Counted from the first letter of the stretch, positions 18,401 through 27,160 are shown. The stretch: 64,000 bases of DNA from Haloarcula sp. H-GB4 (GCF_030848575.1 NZ_JAVDDX010000002.1:62001-126000); one strand, 5' to 3'. Notes: generated from the letters alone by a model not told the origin. Numbers and translations: made by a program.

Positions 18401-18832
18401 GCCGAGGTCCATCCGGACATGGCGGAGGACCTGGGCATTGACGGCGGCGACCTGATCGTCATCGCCTCGACGGACCGCGGGTCCGTCTTGGTGAAGGCGC
18501 GGGTGACGAACCGACCGAACCCACAGGAAGTGTTCCTGCCGTACCACTGGGGTGGCGTGTTCAAAGGCCAGAGCTTAGAGGACAAGTACCCCGACGGGCA
18601 CGTGCCCTACGCGATCGGAGATTCCGCGAACGCGATCACGTCACGTGGATACGATGTCGAGACACAGATGCAGGAGACGAAGGTGTCGATGGTCGGCGTC
18701 TACCCGGCGACTGAGCAAGTAATCAACGAATTCAACATGGATGTCGACCTCGACCTCACGTTCCCGCAAGACGAGAACGACGTCGGGACGCAGAAGGACT
18801 TCGACGTCCGTGACAACTCGACGGTGCAATGA
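15431..18832 (+). CDS. fdhA: Formate dehydrogenase catalytic (alpha) subunit, Tat-exported, Cys type
   Basis: A 1133-residue DMSO-reductase-family molybdoenzyme that oxidises formate to CO2, probably on the outer face of the membrane. The leader has DRRSFMKA (RR at 14-15) and an Ala-rich h-region. A [4Fe-4S] site follows: C59, C62, C66, C94. The active site reads ARICHSTTVTGL with C198-H199 and then GAMTN, the position held by selenocysteine in E. coli FdnG, so this is the Cys form. IIIGQNPAEAHP and the C-terminal molybdopterin-binding domain (EVHPDMAEDLGI to GDSANAITSRGY) complete it. ATG 15431 is preferred to GTG 15386 because the Tat motif sits at the usual distance. Confidence 0.9.
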   Translation: MSTQQEPVSLDLDRRSFMKASALAGGVALGVSGAGRALQEDGEETDGTDTDTELTKTICNYCSVGCGFRGEREGNSFVGMEPWHEHPINAGSLCSKGAGIYETEHSEKRLKHPMIQEDGEWRKLGWNEAYDRLATDIRALWPDDDTSPDEAVDVDAEHSRESVMLLGSAHHSNEEAYASRKLAAFMGTNNIDHQARICHSTTVTGLANTWGYGAMTNTVQDYRNFDLNIIIGQNPAEAHPIAMQHILEGQKRGGTILNLDPRFTKTSAHADEFMRFRPGTDVALMMGIIKELRDKHGLAMDPDADESGQNMLTDRVQGWEDVDAELDQYDKGTVEEITWVSAEDIERIADMIDEARPHVQIEWAMGGTQHNNGTQNIRSYAMASLASGSAARSGGGLQVMRGHANVQGATDLAVASHILPGYYGLSAGGWSWWAEIWDRTPETSGDTSFADMYNRFELMPPDKYVRQSPTYEGSEDADSLPPNADHGPNNPAENSMMFQNGLTVARWFESALDKEDRYQETPIYQPDQTKIAVFWGHSANSISEMEQMKEGMENLDLLVVVDVFPSVASVLPDYEDGPPVLLLPASSQYEHYRSLTNTNRSVQWSEPVRSPAHNSKPDLQIMQELAGYLGFGEHFDWGAGSELYNGKSTYEGVIREFNLGTNTIGYRQTPERLQQHLEYDYAFSNEDLKGAEGTPVAGEYWMLPWPCWGEDHPGTPIIWNDDLDPNNGGQDFRTRWGVSAPTPEDWDAMPTDDDYPMQQTLNAVGDRYESQEDALDLTRAPYNPQWADDADTAADGMIHGIPEYPGWKVTPPQSLVDPTQEVQPDELTIPQQYALDNQESVYTAAQALNNPDTGSPVFDEYLETMIGEGVEPEFYEQYDFKQPDAPTGRGRARAVVWSFLDKVPVHREPIEGPDTELLNEWPANGQQRNFYRLDQNNLEEQERATDIIHNQDDGPDLDTIMTSGRQVEHQGGGAETRNNIHTADLQPHMYAEVHPDMAEDLGIDGGDLIVIASTDRGSVLVKARVTNRPNPQEVFLPYHWGGVFKGQSLEDKYPDGHVPYAIGDSANAITSRGYDVETQMQETKVSMVGVYPATEQVINEFNMDVDLDLTFPQDENDVGTQKDFDVRDNSTVQ

Positions 18833-18843
18833 GGTGAGCTAGT

Positions 18844-19506
18844 ATGTCAACAGGCAACGAAGTGATGCACGACGGCGTGATGAGTACCGGCGAGGATGCG
18901 CGTATCTTCCCGGACGTCGAAGCGTGCATCGACTGTGGCGGCTGTGTCGTCTCCTGTAAGCGTACGTGGGACGTCCCACGAGACGAACAGCGAATCAGTA
19001 TCGCGACGATGCTCGAAGGCCAAGAGGCCGCATCAGGGCTCAACGCCAGCAGCGGCCAGGCGATGGGCCAAGGTGAGTCACCAGGCGAAACCGCGGTGCC
19101 GATGCAGTGCTATCACTGTTCGAACGCGCCGTGCGTCTCGGTATGTCCGACCGACTCGCTCATCTCGAAGGAAAACGGCTTCGTACGGGTCCGTGACGAC
19201 CTCTGTATCGGCTGCCAGTACTGCCTCTCGGCGTGTCCCTTTGGCGCGCCGCAGTTCCCTAGCGAGGACGAGGGGGTCGCCAATCTCGTCGGCAGCGGTG
19301 GCAACATGGACAAGTGTACCATGTGTGAGGAGCGCCAGGACGTCGGCAAGGGGCCGGCCTGTGCCGAGGAGTGTGCCACCGACGCCATCTTGGTCGGGAC
19401 GCCGGCCCAGATCTCGGACGAACTGGACAACAGGGACAGCGGCACGTTCTTCAACGACGTGGCTATGGACATCATCTTTGGCGAGGACGCCAGTGAGTTC
19501 CAATGA
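18844..19506 (+). CDS. fdhB: Formate dehydrogenase beta subunit, four-cluster ferredoxin
   Basis: A 220-residue iron-sulfur protein of the FdnH/DmsB/HybA type that wires the catalytic subunit to the cytochrome. Four cysteine groups are visible: CIDCGGCVVSC, CYHCSNAPCVSVCP, CIGCQYCLSACP, and CTMCEERQ followed by CAEEC, giving up to four [4Fe-4S] clusters. There is no signal peptide, as expected for a subunit that travels through Tat with alpha, and no C-terminal anchor helix, so anchoring must come from the next subunits. It starts 11 nt after fdhA and overlaps the next gene by 4 nt. Confidence 0.92.
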   Translation: MSTGNEVMHDGVMSTGEDARIFPDVEACIDCGGCVVSCKRTWDVPRDEQRISIATMLEGQEAASGLNASSGQAMGQGESPGETAVPMQCYHCSNAPCVSVCPTDSLISKENGFVRVRDDLCIGCQYCLSACPFGAPQFPSEDEGVANLVGSGGNMDKCTMCEERQDVGKGPACAEECATDAILVGTPAQISDELDNRDSGTFFNDVAMDIIFGEDASEFQ

Positions 19507-19913
19507 CGAACACAGAAGACCTTCCGGAGGTGAACGGCTACAGCCGCGTCTCAGTGCTCGTCAGCGCGGCCGTCGGCCTCGCTGTCGCGGGGCTGGCGCT
19601 GTTCTGGGCACAGGGTTTCAGACTCGGCTACGAATCGCTGTACCGGGTCAACCCGAGCGTCGAGGGCGGCGGTATCGGCGCGGACTGGGTGTTCGGCAAC
19701 ACCATCCCCGCGCTCGATTTCCTCATCGCGCTCATCCACGCGGCCGACGTCATCCTCGGTGCGTTCATTCTCGTGATGGTGTTCATCCACTGGGCGGCGT
19801 TCCAGCGGCTGGCAGGTGAGATGCGCGAACCGGGTGAGGACACAAACGAGGCCGTCGCGGCCGACGGCGGGTCGCCGACCGGTGGCGACAGACAGGGGGG
19901 TGACGGCGCATGA
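19503..19913 (+). CDS. Small membrane subunit of the formate dehydrogenase operon
   Basis: A 136-residue protein with two transmembrane helices (about residues 17-38 and 76-98) and a Gly/Asp-rich tail. The second helix carries His residues (ALIHAADV, FIHWAAF) suitable for heme contact or quinone-site packing. It overlaps fdhB and the cytochrome b gene by 4 nt each, so the four genes are one operon. It has no counterpart in E. coli FdnGHI and looks like a haloarchaeal addition. Confidence 0.8.
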   Translation: MTNTEDLPEVNGYSRVSVLVSAAVGLAVAGLALFWAQGFRLGYESLYRVNPSVEGGGIGADWVFGNTIPALDFLIALIHAADVILGAFILVMVFIHWAAFQRLAGEMREPGEDTNEAVAADGGSPTGGDRQGGDGA

Positions 19914-20953
19914 GCAATCTCGACCACGGAAAGTTCACGCGTGTGACGACCCTGTTCCACTCGCTGCTGGGGCTGGACGTGTTCTTGCTGTTTTTCACCG
20001 GCTACGCCATCATGTTCAACGACGAACTGTGGTGGATGCTGACGCTGATGGGCGGGGCCTCAGGCGTGACGGCAATCCACCGCATCACCGGCATCGGGCT
20101 GGTTGCACTCGTCATCTTCTGGATTACGCTCCAGATTATCTCTTCAACCGGCCGGAGCAACTTCTCGAAAATCCTCCCGGCGAAAGACGACGTCGATGCG
20201 TTCATCCAGGACATCCAGTTCGTCTTGGGCCGGGCCGACGAACGCCACCCGAGCGCGCGACAGTTCGCCGGCTACAAGGCCGATGAGGTCCCGTTGCTGT
20301 CCTACATTGGCAAAGGTGTCGTGGCGATCTTCTCCATCGAGCTGACCCTGCTTGCGATTTCGGGGCTGCTCATCTGGAGTAAGACCGGCCTCGCCGCAAT
20401 GTTCCAGACCAAAGCGGCCGCAATGGCCTTCGTCACGTTCCACGGCCTGCTGGGCGTCATCATGCTGATGGGGGTCATGTTCCACATCTTCGAGCACGGG
20501 ATGCACCCTGCCTTCTACCCCGTCGAGACGAAGGCGTTCATTCCCCGAAGCATGGTGCCTGAGCACCACGGCGACGACGATGAGGAGCCGGACACCACGG
20601 GGATCGAACGCCTCTCGCTGTCCCCGTCCTGGCGAACTGTCTCGACGATTTTCGGTGCGATGACCGTCATCGGGATCGTCTCCGTGCTCATCGGAAGCAT
20701 CTTCGACGAGGGCTATCCGGTGCCCCGCGAACTCGCCATCGGCGGCGGCCCGTCGAGCATTCTGTTGACTATCGGTATCAACCTCGGCATGGTCGTCCTC
20801 GGTGTCGGGCTCGTGCTGTCGATGTACGGGAACGTCTTGCGCATCCGCTGGGAACAGCAGCTCGAAGCAGAGCGAGAACCGCCGGCCGCGGCCGACGGGG
20901 GCGAGCCCAAGACCGACGGCGGCCAGCCTGAATCAGACGACAGCGAGAACTGA
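19910..20953 (+). CDS. Formate dehydrogenase cytochrome b (gamma) subunit
   Basis: A 347-residue membrane cytochrome that passes electrons to the quinone pool. Like FdnI it has four core helices with candidate heme ligands: LFHSLLGLD (helix 1), AIHRITGI (helix 2), TFHGLLGV and MFHIFEHGMHP (later helices). A further pair of helices (about residues 240-320) and an acidic tail extend it beyond the roughly 210 residues of bacterial gamma subunits. It ends the fdh operon. Confidence 0.85.
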   Translation: MSNLDHGKFTRVTTLFHSLLGLDVFLLFFTGYAIMFNDELWWMLTLMGGASGVTAIHRITGIGLVALVIFWITLQIISSTGRSNFSKILPAKDDVDAFIQDIQFVLGRADERHPSARQFAGYKADEVPLLSYIGKGVVAIFSIELTLLAISGLLIWSKTGLAAMFQTKAAAMAFVTFHGLLGVIMLMGVMFHIFEHGMHPAFYPVETKAFIPRSMVPEHHGDDDEEPDTTGIERLSLSPSWRTVSTIFGAMTVIGIVSVLIGSIFDEGYPVPRELAIGGGPSSILLTIGINLGMVVLGVGLVLSMYGNVLRIRWEQQLEAEREPPAAADGGEPKTDGGQPESDDSEN

Positions 20954-20980
20954 ACCGACTGCGAGCCGTTTTTCGTGCAG

Positions 20981-21379
20981 CTACGCGATGAGTGCCTGTC
21001 CTTCCGGCGATAGCTCGACGTCGACGTCCTGCCGGGTCTGTTCCTGAATCTGGTTCAGGTTCCGGGTCAGGACCTGGAGGATGTCCTTTGGCTCCGGGTA
21101 GACAAGCATATTGCCGTCGCCGTCCTCCATGACCAGTTGGGTATCTGAGAGCGCGACCTGATCGCCCTCAATGCTGGCGACGATGACATCCAGTGCTTCC
21201 GCGCCGCCGGGGTCACCTTCCGTCACCTTCGTAATATAGAGTGCATCGAGCCCAATGAGGTCCTTGTACTCGCGGACCTGTTCCGCACAGGCGACCATGT
21301 CCTGTGTCACCGCCGTCTTTTGATCGTTCCCATGGTCACCCTTGTAGCAGTGTTTACAGATTCGCAGTTCGAGACGCAT
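20981..21379 (-). CDS. Conserved haloarchaeal protein with N-terminal CxxC, function unknown
   Basis: A 132-residue acidic protein starting MRLELRICKHCYKGDHG. It has one CxxC knuckle followed by His and Lys, then an alpha/beta region (DMVACAEQVREYKDLIGLDALYITKV). The ATG at 21379 is chosen because family-like sequence begins there; the frame continues upstream without further conserved features. It is convergent with the fdh operon. No function is recognised. Confidence 0.65.
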   Translation of the reverse strand: MRLELRICKHCYKGDHGNDQKTAVTQDMVACAEQVREYKDLIGLDALYITKVTEGDPGGAEALDVIVASIEGDQVALSDTQLVMEDGDGNMLVYPEPKDILQVLTRNLNQIQEQTRQDVDVELSPEGQALIA

Positions 21380-21469
21380 GCCCCTGTCTATGTGATTGAG
21401 TCTCATTACCGTTGTGGGGACGGCCATTTGACCACCAATGTTTACTGTACTGCTGTGGAATGGTATCAC

Positions 21470-21646
21470 ATGGCATCAACGCTCAACGCAGTGTATCTGG
21501 CACTGGTCGTCGTCGTCGGCATCGTCGGAACGCTGTTCGTTGCAAGCATCAGGTCCGCCGACGTGCGGTCCCGGTGGCTCGAACTGTCATCGATCGGGGT
21601 CGTGGTACTGTTCCTGCTGGCTCTGGGTGTCCAGTTCCTCGCGTAA
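21470..21646 (+). CDS. Possible small two-helix membrane protein (58 aa)
   Basis: The frame from ATG 21470 encodes MASTLNAVYLALVVVVGIVG and a second helix (SSIGVVVLFLLALGVQFLA) joined by a basic loop (RSADVRSRW). This two-helix pattern, with positive charges in the loop, is plausible for a real small membrane protein. No neighbour or motif confirms it. Confidence 0.5.
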   Translation: MASTLNAVYLALVVVVGIVGTLFVASIRSADVRSRWLELSSIGVVVLFLLALGVQFLA

Positions 21647-22309
21647 CTGTGCAACCCAACTTGTCGAGAGATACTGCTGGAACAATAGCTGCTGCTGTGT
21701 GTCTACCTGAGCAAGATCTATCGTCGAATAGTTCATTCGCTGGCTTAGCATTGACCAAATATAATCTCCTCTGCCCAAAATTATAGATGTATTTTGCAAT
21801 ATCGGTTCTTCAGCACCTGTGATAGCGCCATATTAGGCAGTATTGTACACAAAACCGATATTTGGACATATTACGTATACAGCCGGTTGGTTTCGCTACT
21901 ACTTAGAACACAACCAGTGATAGGGAGCGCATAATCGATATGTCCCGTCTGGAGTAACAGTAGTACATCCATTATTGAGATTGGGACCGAGTCAGGGCCG
22001 TAGTCATATCTCGTACCGAATGGTGTAAGATGGCGATGAAAAGCCGTTCACTCATCATGAATACTACGTATGGACACCGTCCAGCGGCCAAAGCTATGAA
22101 CTGGCATTTATCGAGTGCAAGCAGGGACTCATGCGTGTTGTGGAGCTAATACGTGCTGCAAACGATTTCGATACGCACTTTGAGTACCCCCTGCCTTGTC
22201 TGTCTGTTCCGCAATCACCGCCCGCGTACGGCGCTATTGTCGAAGATCAACTGTTCAATTATCGCCTCCAGAAGACTGTGATACCGTTCGCCGCTTCTGA
22301 ACACTGGTG
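21647..22309. other. Gene-free AT-rich stretch
   Basis: About 660 nt clearly lower in GC than the flanks. Only short frames occur (the best is about 62 codons from 22131), none with recognisable protein character. No tRNA-like or long repeated sequence was seen. It marks the edge of an AT-richer segment that runs to about 25.4 kb. Confidence 0.5.
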
Positions 22310-23074
22310 TCACGAATAGGTAACGTTCAGTTCGATAACGTTGGCGACTTCCAGTACTTTCTGTGGGAATTCTTCGCGGAACCGGTCGCCACGGAATCGA
22401 TTTGTCGGCCCCGAAACGCTGATCGCACCGATAATTTCGTTATCGTGGTTGAGCACCGGAGCAGCGACACAGCGGAGCCCTTCGAGACGCTCCTCGTCGT
22501 CAAAGGCGACGCCGCGCTCCCGAACGTCGGCTAGCGCTTGCTCCAGCTCCGCTCTGCTACTGATCGACTTGCTGGCCTCCCCGCCGAGTCCGTGGCGGTC
22601 GACAATCGCATCAACCCGTTCGGTCGGCATGTGTGCGAGAATCGCTTTTCCCAGCGCTGTCGTATGAAGCGGAACGCGTGTTCCGACGTGGGCCTTGACC
22701 TGCACGGCTTTGTCTCCCCGAGCACGGTACAGGTACGACCCGCGGCCGTGTTCTTCGACGAGAATATTCGCGAGCTCGCCGGTTTCTTCCGCCAGCCGGT
22801 CAACCTCTGGCTTCGCAATCTCGAACAGCTTTTGCCGGTGGCGGGCGTACGCCCCCAGTTCTAGGAATCGGAGCCCTACCTCGTACACACCGTTTCTATT
22901 GACAACGTACTCTTCTTGCTCCAGCGTGCTCAGATAGTTGTGAACGGTACTCTTTGGGATGTCGAGGTACTGGGCCAGTTCGGTGACGCCGGCTCCGTCG
23001 AGATCTTTCAGTGCGTCAAGCACCTCGAACGTTGTCTCGGCGGATTTAACTGGGTTTTGAGCGGTCTTTGCCAT
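22310..23074 (-). CDS. IclR-family transcriptional regulator
   Basis: A 254-residue DNA-binding regulator. The N-terminal winged HTH reads TTFEVLDALKDLDGAGVTELAQYLDIPKSTVHNYLSTL in pieces (residues about 14-50). The C-terminal effector domain has GSYLYRARGDKAVQ, VPLHTTALGKAILAHMP and the late GLRCVAAPVLNHDNEIIGAI block. The neighbour about 340 nt upstream on the same strand is a fumarylacetoacetase-fold enzyme resembling the pentose-pathway dehydratase, and pentose oxidation genes in haloarchaea are known to be controlled by an IclR protein (XacR). It may therefore control the neighbour, but that is inference. Confidence 0.88.
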   Translation of the reverse strand: MAKTAQNPVKSAETTFEVLDALKDLDGAGVTELAQYLDIPKSTVHNYLSTLEQEEYVVNRNGVYEVGLRFLELGAYARHRQKLFEIAKPEVDRLAEETGELANILVEEHGRGSYLYRARGDKAVQVKAHVGTRVPLHTTALGKAILAHMPTERVDAIVDRHGLGGEASKSISSRAELEQALADVRERGVAFDDEERLEGLRCVAAPVLNHDNEIIGAISVSGPTNRFRGDRFREEFPQKVLEVANVIELNVTYS

Positions 23075-23414
23075 ACCCGGTCATGCACGCCCTCATACTA
23101 AACAGTTGTTCAAACATCTGGGACAGAGCCGCGGCCTCTACGGCACACTGGTTTTTCTCACGGCATATCGATAACAAACCACCGCACACTGAGGCACGTA
23201 CGGTCCGGCCAATTGTCGTAGGTAGATATATCCGTGGAGCGTGCAGTCAAACGGAGGGATGGCATAACTTCGTCGGCGCAAATCCCCCACAGCAGACCGA
23301 CACACAGGCACGCAATCGAAACTAGGTGAGAGCCGAGCACGGTATCACGCTGTGAAGCCCTATGTGAAGCGGCTCCCAGAGGGACCGCAGTCCCACCCCC
23401 GGGCCGATAGCCGC
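23075..23414. other. Intergenic stretch without gene
   Basis: About 340 nt between the two same-strand genes, AT-richer than average. No coding frame with protein character is seen. It probably holds the promoter of the IclR gene, but no convincing TATA box could be fixed. Confidence 0.4.
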
Positions 23415-24278
23415 TCAGACGACCGTAACTGAATTTTTCAGTGTTCCGATGGACTCGATATCGATGGTGACCTCGTCCCCCTCCTGCAGCGTAAAATCGT
23501 CGTCGGGAACGAGCGAGGTCCCGGTAAGTAGCACTGATAGTTCGGGGACCGCATTGTGCGCGGTGTAGTACGAGACGAGTTCCTCGCAGGTGCGTTTCAT
23601 CTCGCTGGTGTTGGTCTCCCCGTGGTAGACACGGTCTCCGTCGCGGTGGATCGACATCGAGAGCGCCAGTGAGTGCGGGTCTTCGATGTCCGTGACGACG
23701 GCCGGGCCGACCGAACAACAGCGGTCGTACACCTTCGCCTGAGGGAGGTACAGCGGGTTCGCCCCCTCGATAGACCGACTGCTCATGTCGTTGCCGACGG
23801 TGTAGCCGACGATTTCTCCCTCGTAGAGAACGATCGCGAGCTCTGGCTCGGGCACGTCCCAGTCAGAGTCGGCTCGGATGCCGACCGCTTCGCCGGGGCC
23901 GACAGTCCGATTCGGCGTCGATTTGAAGAAGATCTCCGGTCGCTCCGCGTCGTACACGTCAAGGTACATCTCCGGCGTATCGCTTTCCTCTGTCCGTGCT
24001 TCTTCGCTGATCTGGTACGTGACGCCAGCGGCCCAGACTTCGTCGGCGGTGACGGGATCGGTAGCAGTAGCTTCGAGTCGCTGTTCGGACACCACCGTAG
24101 CGGCATCAAGGTGGCGGGCGCTGAGTTCATCCGGTGCGGTATCCGCAATCGAGGCCGACTTGAGGAGGTCACGGAACGTTCGAAGCTGCGGTTTGACGCT
24201 GGTCAAATCGTACACACCATCCCCAGTCTCGACCGCTAACCGCTGTGAGTTCCCGTCACGTAGCTGGTAGTACCTCAT
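23415..24278 (-). CDS. Fumarylacetoacetase-fold hydrolase/dehydratase, 2-keto-3-deoxy-pentonate dehydratase-like
   Basis: A 287-residue FAH-superfamily enzyme, which binds a divalent metal and acts on beta-keto or 2-keto acids. Seen: VWAAGVTYQIS, EIFFKSTPNRTVGPGEAVGI, the metal-site strand PEPELAIVLYEGEIVGYTVGNDMSSR, and C-terminal LLTGTSLVPDDDFTLQEGDEV. The N-terminal arm (residues 1-75) matches the style of archaeal 2-keto-3-deoxyarabinonate/xylonate dehydratases (KdaD/XacE). ATG 24278 (MRYYQLRDG) is preferred over an ATG four codons upstream. The adjacent IclR gene supports a sugar-acid role. Other FAH activities, such as acylpyruvate hydrolase, remain possible. Confidence 0.8.
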   Translation of the reverse strand: MRYYQLRDGNSQRLAVETGDGVYDLTSVKPQLRTFRDLLKSASIADTAPDELSARHLDAATVVSEQRLEATATDPVTADEVWAAGVTYQISEEARTEESDTPEMYLDVYDAERPEIFFKSTPNRTVGPGEAVGIRADSDWDVPEPELAIVLYEGEIVGYTVGNDMSSRSIEGANPLYLPQAKVYDRCCSVGPAVVTDIEDPHSLALSMSIHRDGDRVYHGETNTSEMKRTCEELVSYYTAHNAVPELSVLLTGTSLVPDDDFTLQEGDEVTIDIESIGTLKNSVTVV

Positions 24279-24777
24279 ACAGAGTTGCAAACTGCAACAC
24301 TACATGAATCTTGTGCTGCCAACAGTCTGCTTCCTGCCGTCGGCCGGCAATCTGTTTCCCCTCAGGCGAATTGCCGTTCAGTAATACGGAACATTACGGA
24401 TGACAGACGTACATACGTTATTCTGCTATCCCAGTGGGCATATCGTGAGACACATACTCACCGCTCCCAAGCCCAATTCTGTAACGGAGGGTGCTGGTTG
24501 TAGTACGGTTCCGTGTAAGACCGCCGTTCAGTAGTTCAGCTCATATCCGATACACGATTATTGAACTGAGATCAATGCGACTCCCGCTCTGTTACCATCC
24601 GTTTAATATGCATTTCTAAGAGCCACAAACCACATCTGGATTGGCACATGATTTTGCACGCACCATCTGTGTTTTACAACCACACTCGACCTTTTGGCAT
24701 CCAATCTCGTATAAGTGGGTATATTTTTCAGCTTCTGTCCCCGAGAACCCTCTATACAATCCTGTCTCTTCCAACTT
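24279..24777. other. Intergenic AT-rich stretch without gene
   Basis: About 500 nt of AT-rich DNA. Short frames occur but none with acidic haloarchaeal composition. No tRNA, hairpin array or insertion-sequence end was recognised. It lies upstream of the FAH gene and probably contains its promoter. Confidence 0.45.
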
Positions 24778-25380
24778 CTATTCAGACGCCTGAAATATGC
24801 GAACAGTGTCTCGCTTTCCATCTGTCGAATCTACTTCGGTAAGGCCACAGTCTGTGAACACCGCGTTCCAGTCCCGGTAATAAAGCGGGACGTTGTCGTC
24901 GACGTAGTTTACTTCACCCGGGTCGCCGCCTTCGTTCTCGACGGTGATCAACAGGTCATCTACGATCCGTGCCAGTTCCTCGAACGCCCAGTCGACGTCT
25001 GGATGGAGGTGCTGCAGTGTTTCGACAGAGAAAACGACATCATACGTGTCGTCCGCGACATCTGTAACGAACTCCTCGATAGCCATCGCGTGGAACGAGC
25101 CGGTGGCTGCGAGGTCGGGGTACGTCTCAGCAAGGACGTCTAACGCATCGGCGTTGATATCGACGCCGGTCAAATCCGAGTAGCCAGCGTCAGCCAGCGC
25201 AGCGAGATGCCGCCCGGAACTGCAGCCAACCTCCAGCACAGCCGCGTCCTGCTCGACATGCTCTGCGAGTATTGACTGCACCAACTCACTCGTCTCGTCC
25301 GCTCCATAGTAGGCATAATACGCGGGAGAGTATTCGCCGGACCGCTCGGCCCATTCCTCCCGAATGTCGGTAGAGTCCAC
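24778..25380 (-). CDS. Class I SAM-dependent methyltransferase
   Basis: A roughly 200-residue Rossmann-fold methyltransferase. Motif I is VLEVGCSSGRHLAAL, followed by the acidic GVDINADAL, motif II around DVVFSVETLQHLH, and a late strand DLLITVENEGGDPGEVN. The N-terminus WAERSGEYSPAYYAYYG is typical of small-molecule methyltransferases of this group. The GTG at 25380 is favoured because it begins right at the conserved region and leaves space for a divergent promoter; an ATG at 25482 would overlap the acyl-CoA synthetase start. The substrate is unknown. Confidence 0.8.
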   Translation of the reverse strand: MDSTDIREEWAERSGEYSPAYYAYYGADETSELVQSILAEHVEQDAAVLEVGCSSGRHLAALADAGYSDLTGVDINADALDVLAETYPDLAATGSFHAMAIEEFVTDVADDTYDVVFSVETLQHLHPDVDWAFEELARIVDDLLITVENEGGDPGEVNYVDDNVPLYYRDWNAVFTDCGLTEVDSTDGKRDTVRIFQASE

Positions 25381-25495
25381 GGTGAAGTCGGGAGGGGAAG
25401 ACGGAAAGTTCTGCCGGATCGGGTGTGGCGACGGTGGTTCGACCGAAAGACGCAACAGCCACCCAGGCGACCGGTATGCCATGGTCTGGACAGTG

Positions 25496-27160
25496 ATGCC
25501 GGACTTCGAGGGGTACGACGAGGCCCGCGAGCAGTTCACCTGGGACCTTCCGTCGTCGTACAATCCGGCAGTCGATTTTCTGCACAAACACGATGACTCC
25601 GACAGGGTGGCACTCGAACAGGCGTATCCCGACGGACGGCGCGAGCAGTACACCTTCCGCGAACTGGACGAACTATCGGACAGACTTGCGGCGGGATTGG
25701 CCGGGCTCGGCGTCGAGGTCGGTGACCGGGTCGGCGTCGTCGTGCCACAGAAGCCACAGAACCCGATCACACACCTAGCGAACTGGAAGCTGGGAGCCGT
25801 GTCGGTTCCGCTGACGGTCCTATTCGGGACAGACGCGCTCCGGTATCGGCTGGACGATGCTGGGGTGACCGTCGCCGTTATCGATCCAGCCGTGCGCGAC
25901 GATATCGATGCGGTCCGGGACAACTGTCCGGCGCTGGAACACGTCATCGAGATCGAAACCGACGCGCCGGCTGGTGATGTCAATGCCTTCGAGGACGTGC
26001 TCGCCGCGTCGGAAAACACCGATATCGAACCCTACGACTCCACGCCAGACACCGACACGGCGATACTGTACACGAGCGGCTCGACGGGACCCCCGAAAGG
26101 CGTCCGGCACTCACACGCGCTGTGGCTCGGACGAGCCGCGGCGGCGTACAACTTTTTCGACCAGGGGCTGGGACCGGACGCGACGGTCTGGACGCCCGCG
26201 GACTGGGCCTGGGGCGCGGCGCTCGGGGGAACGCTCTTCGCGACGTGGCATCACGGCGGGACCATTGTCGGCTACCCCGCCTCGGGGTTCGAAGCCGAGG
26301 CGGCGTTTAGCCTCCTTTCCGAGTTCGATATCACCCGGTCGTTCATGCCGGCCACTGCCCTCCGAATGCTGATCGACGTCGAGAACCCAACGGCGACGTA
26401 CGACCTCGCCATCGAGACGTTTGCCGTCGGCGGCGAGTCGTTGACGCCGGAAATCGTCGACTGGGTGGCGGAGACGTTCGACTCGGTCACCATCAACGAG
26501 TTCTACGGCCAGACGGAACTGAACCTCGTCGTCGCCAATAACTCGAACTGGTTCGACACCGAACCCGGCAGCATGGGCAAGCCATTGCCAGGATACGACC
26601 TGGCGATTCTGGACCCTGACGCCGCCGACCGCGGTGTTGCTGAGCCTCTTTCGACCGGCGAACTCGGCGAGATAGCGCTGCGCCCTCACGACCGTTCGGT
26701 GTTCTTCGACGAGTACTGGAAGCTGCCAGAAAAAACCGCAGCCAAGGAAGTCGAGGGCTGGTTCGTCACCGGCGACCTGGCCCGGCAGGACGACGACGGC
26801 TACGTCTGGTTCAAATCGCGCACAGATGACGTAATCATCACCAGTGGCTACCGCGTCGGGCCGATGGAGGTCGAAAGCGCGATTCTCAAACACCCCAACG
26901 TGGTCCAGGCCGGCGTCATCGGTGTTCCGGACGACACGCGGGGCGAAATCATCAAGGCGTACGTCGAGACGTCCGGAGACGGGCCGGACCACGAGACGCT
27001 CCGGACAGAAATCCAGTCTGTCGTCCGAGAGACCCTTGCCGAGTACGAGTACCCTCGCGAGATCGAGTTCGCCGAGACGTTACCACAGACGACGAGCGGG
27101 AAGATCCGGCGAACGGAACTGCAGGAGTGGGACGCCGACGACAGTGCCGGCGAGTCGTAG
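25496..27160 (+). CDS. Acyl-CoA synthetase, AMP-forming (medium-chain type)
   Basis: A 554-residue ANL-superfamily ligase that activates a carboxylic acid to acyl-AMP and then acyl-CoA. The P-loop-like A3 motif is ILYTSGSTGPPKGVRHSH; A5 is INEFYGQTEL; A7 GWFVTGDLARQDDDGYVWF with hinge SRTDDVIITSGYRVGP; the catalytic A10 lysine lies in LPQTTSGKIRR. The FDQGLGPDATVWTPADWAW block resembles medium-chain enzymes (ACSM) rather than acetyl-CoA synthetase. ATG 25496 (MPDFEGYDEAR) is chosen over ATG 25481, which would overlap an alternative start of the divergent methyltransferase. Acid specificity is unknown. Confidence 0.9.
   Translation: MPDFEGYDEAREQFTWDLPSSYNPAVDFLHKHDDSDRVALEQAYPDGRREQYTFRELDELSDRLAAGLAGLGVEVGDRVGVVVPQKPQNPITHLANWKLGAVSVPLTVLFGTDALRYRLDDAGVTVAVIDPAVRDDIDAVRDNCPALEHVIEIETDAPAGDVNAFEDVLAASENTDIEPYDSTPDTDTAILYTSGSTGPPKGVRHSHALWLGRAAAAYNFFDQGLGPDATVWTPADWAWGAALGGTLFATWHHGGTIVGYPASGFEAEAAFSLLSEFDITRSFMPATALRMLIDVENPTATYDLAIETFAVGGESLTPEIVDWVAETFDSVTINEFYGQTELNLVVANNSNWFDTEPGSMGKPLPGYDLAILDPDAADRGVAEPLSTGELGEIALRPHDRSVFFDEYWKLPEKTAAKEVEGWFVTGDLARQDDDGYVWFKSRTDDVIITSGYRVGPMEVESAILKHPNVVQAGVIGVPDDTRGEIIKAYVETSGDGPDHETLRTEIQSVVRETLAEYEYPREIEFAETLPQTTSGKIRRTELQEWDADDSAGES

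Noticed and set aside
21587..21799. 70-codon minus-strand frame rich in Gln
   Set aside because: It overlaps a more plausible small membrane protein and lacks acidic character.
22131..22319. 62-codon frame in the gap upstream of the IclR gene end
   Set aside because: No ribosome-binding or TATA signal at the right distance, no conserved motif, neutral composition; left out as chance.
24603..24821. 72-codon minus-strand frame near the methyltransferase stop
   Set aside because: Low-GC chance frame overlapping the methyltransferase end; Lys/Arg-rich.
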